NCBI GenBank assembly: GCA_003542275.1
Contig: DPKY01000120.1
Location: 1-6,926 of the forward strand
Reading direction: 5' to 3'
DNA from: Methylococcaceae bacterium
GTDB taxonomy: Bacteria; Pseudomonadota; Gammaproteobacteria; Methylococcales; Methylomonadaceae
Length of the DNA: 6,926 nt
Positions 6,520 to 6,926 of the stretch are shown in pieces. The translations under genes and the position numbers were made by a program. The notes under the pieces are model-generated. The model saw nothing but the letters and a program-made list of their open reading frames with translations, was not told the DNA's origin and made no database searches. Position 1 is the first letter of the stretch. Every line of letters begins with the position of its first letter.

Positions 6520-6926
6520 TATTATCGAGGGAAAATTACGTTTACAGTTTGCAGAGGGCTGGCAAGCCATCAAATTTGACAGCACAAACTGGCATCGTCA
6601 TCAAATGAAAAGTCAACTCAAAGCAATGGATGTGCTCGCCACGCACAATGATCAACACTGGTGGATTGAAATTAAAAATTGTGAGGGATTTGAAACGGCT
6701 AATCTGCCCCGATTATCCCCCATCGACAGCGCTGAGGTGTTAAAAGTCAAAGCGTTTGTCAAAAAAAATGGCTTAAAACGCCATGTTCGTATCACGCGAA
6801 AAAAACTCTTTATCGTGGATGAAGTCGTCAAAAAAATGCGCGATACGCTGTTGAGCCTCACGTTTGCGCGACGTTTTGAGGAACCGGAGTTGCTGGCTTT
6901 TTCACAATGGTGCGGCAGTGACAAAC
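6512..6926 (+). CDS. PD-(D/E)XK nuclease-like protein, 3' end outside the window
   Basis: This open frame runs to the window edge without a stop (138 codons visible). I chose the GTG at 6512, which overlaps the ATPase stop by 8 bases, because GGA at 6501-6503 is a plausible ribosome site and the following EGWQAIKFD segment looks like a domain N terminus. A GTG at 6494 would add six residues. The key segment is KAMDVLA (37-43) followed by WWIEIKN (50-56). D40, E53 and K55 fit the D...ExK core of PD-(D/E)XK nucleases, in which an aspartate on one strand and ExK on the next bind metal and cut DNA. A basic stretch follows (RHVRITRKK), then a helix with [12 protein letters not shown]. The overlap indicates translational coupling and a shared function with the ATPase. 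Nuclease assignment is from this motif alone. I infer the ATPase controls it, and no catalytic activity is proven. Confidence 0.7.
   Translation, partial: MTDIIEGKLRLQFAEGWQAIKFDSTNWHRHQMKSQLKAMDVLATHNDQHWWIEIKNCEGFETANLPRLSPIDSAEVLKVKAFVKKNGLKRHVRITRKKLFIVDEVVKKMRDTLLSLTFARRFEEPELLAFSQWCGSDK

Noticed and set aside
6652..6924. Minus-strand open frame at the right edge
   Set aside because: It is opposite the overlapping nuclease-like frame, whose D...ExK motif and coupled start make the + strand the real coding strand.
5470..6926. Assignment of the ATPase/nuclease-like pair to PARIS, Septu or Gabija
   Set aside because: I see no TOPRIM/DUF4435, HNH or UvrD-like helicase features. The second protein shows a D...ExK pattern instead, although its C-terminal part is cut off.

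Overview
The window looks like chromosomal DNA of a Gram-negative proteobacterium, most likely a gammaproteobacterium or a close relative. A TonB-dependent outer-membrane receptor, several Sec-type signal peptides, a Blc-type outer-membrane lipocalin and a DmeF-type metal exporter all point that way. Base composition is moderate (mid-40s % G+C by eye) and looks even across the window. I see no rRNA, tRNA, CRISPR array, insertion sequence or attachment site, and I cannot name the genus.

All seven genes I support lie on the + strand and are tightly packed. In order they are: a TonB-dependent receptor (71-2263); a secreted protein of the formylglycine-generating-enzyme (SUMF1) fold (2338-3117); a DmeF-like cation diffusion facilitator (3143-4075); a secreted DUF3298/RsiV-like protein of unknown role (4085-4909); a Blc-type lipocalin lipoprotein (4945-5457); a small ABC/SMC-type AAA ATPase (5470-6519); and a 3'-truncated gene (6512 to the window end) whose product resembles a PD-(D/E)XK nuclease and overlaps the ATPase gene by 8 bases. 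The longest non-coding stretch is 74 bases. It holds a hairpin with a T-tract (2280-2316) that should end or attenuate transcription after the receptor gene.

Two functional blocks can be suggested. The first (71-5457) is an envelope and metal block: receptor, periplasmic SUMF1-fold protein, inner-membrane exporter, secreted DUF3298 protein and outer-membrane lipocalin. DmeF makes cobalt or nickel handling the natural hypothesis, but the receptor's substrate cannot be read from the sequence. The second (5470 to the end) is a two-gene ATPase plus nuclease-like module. Its architecture parallels known ATPase/nuclease anti-phage systems (Septu and PARIS have the same logic), but I do not recognise it as either one. 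It is the best candidate here for an undescribed system. The right edge cuts the second gene, so its full domain content cannot be judged.
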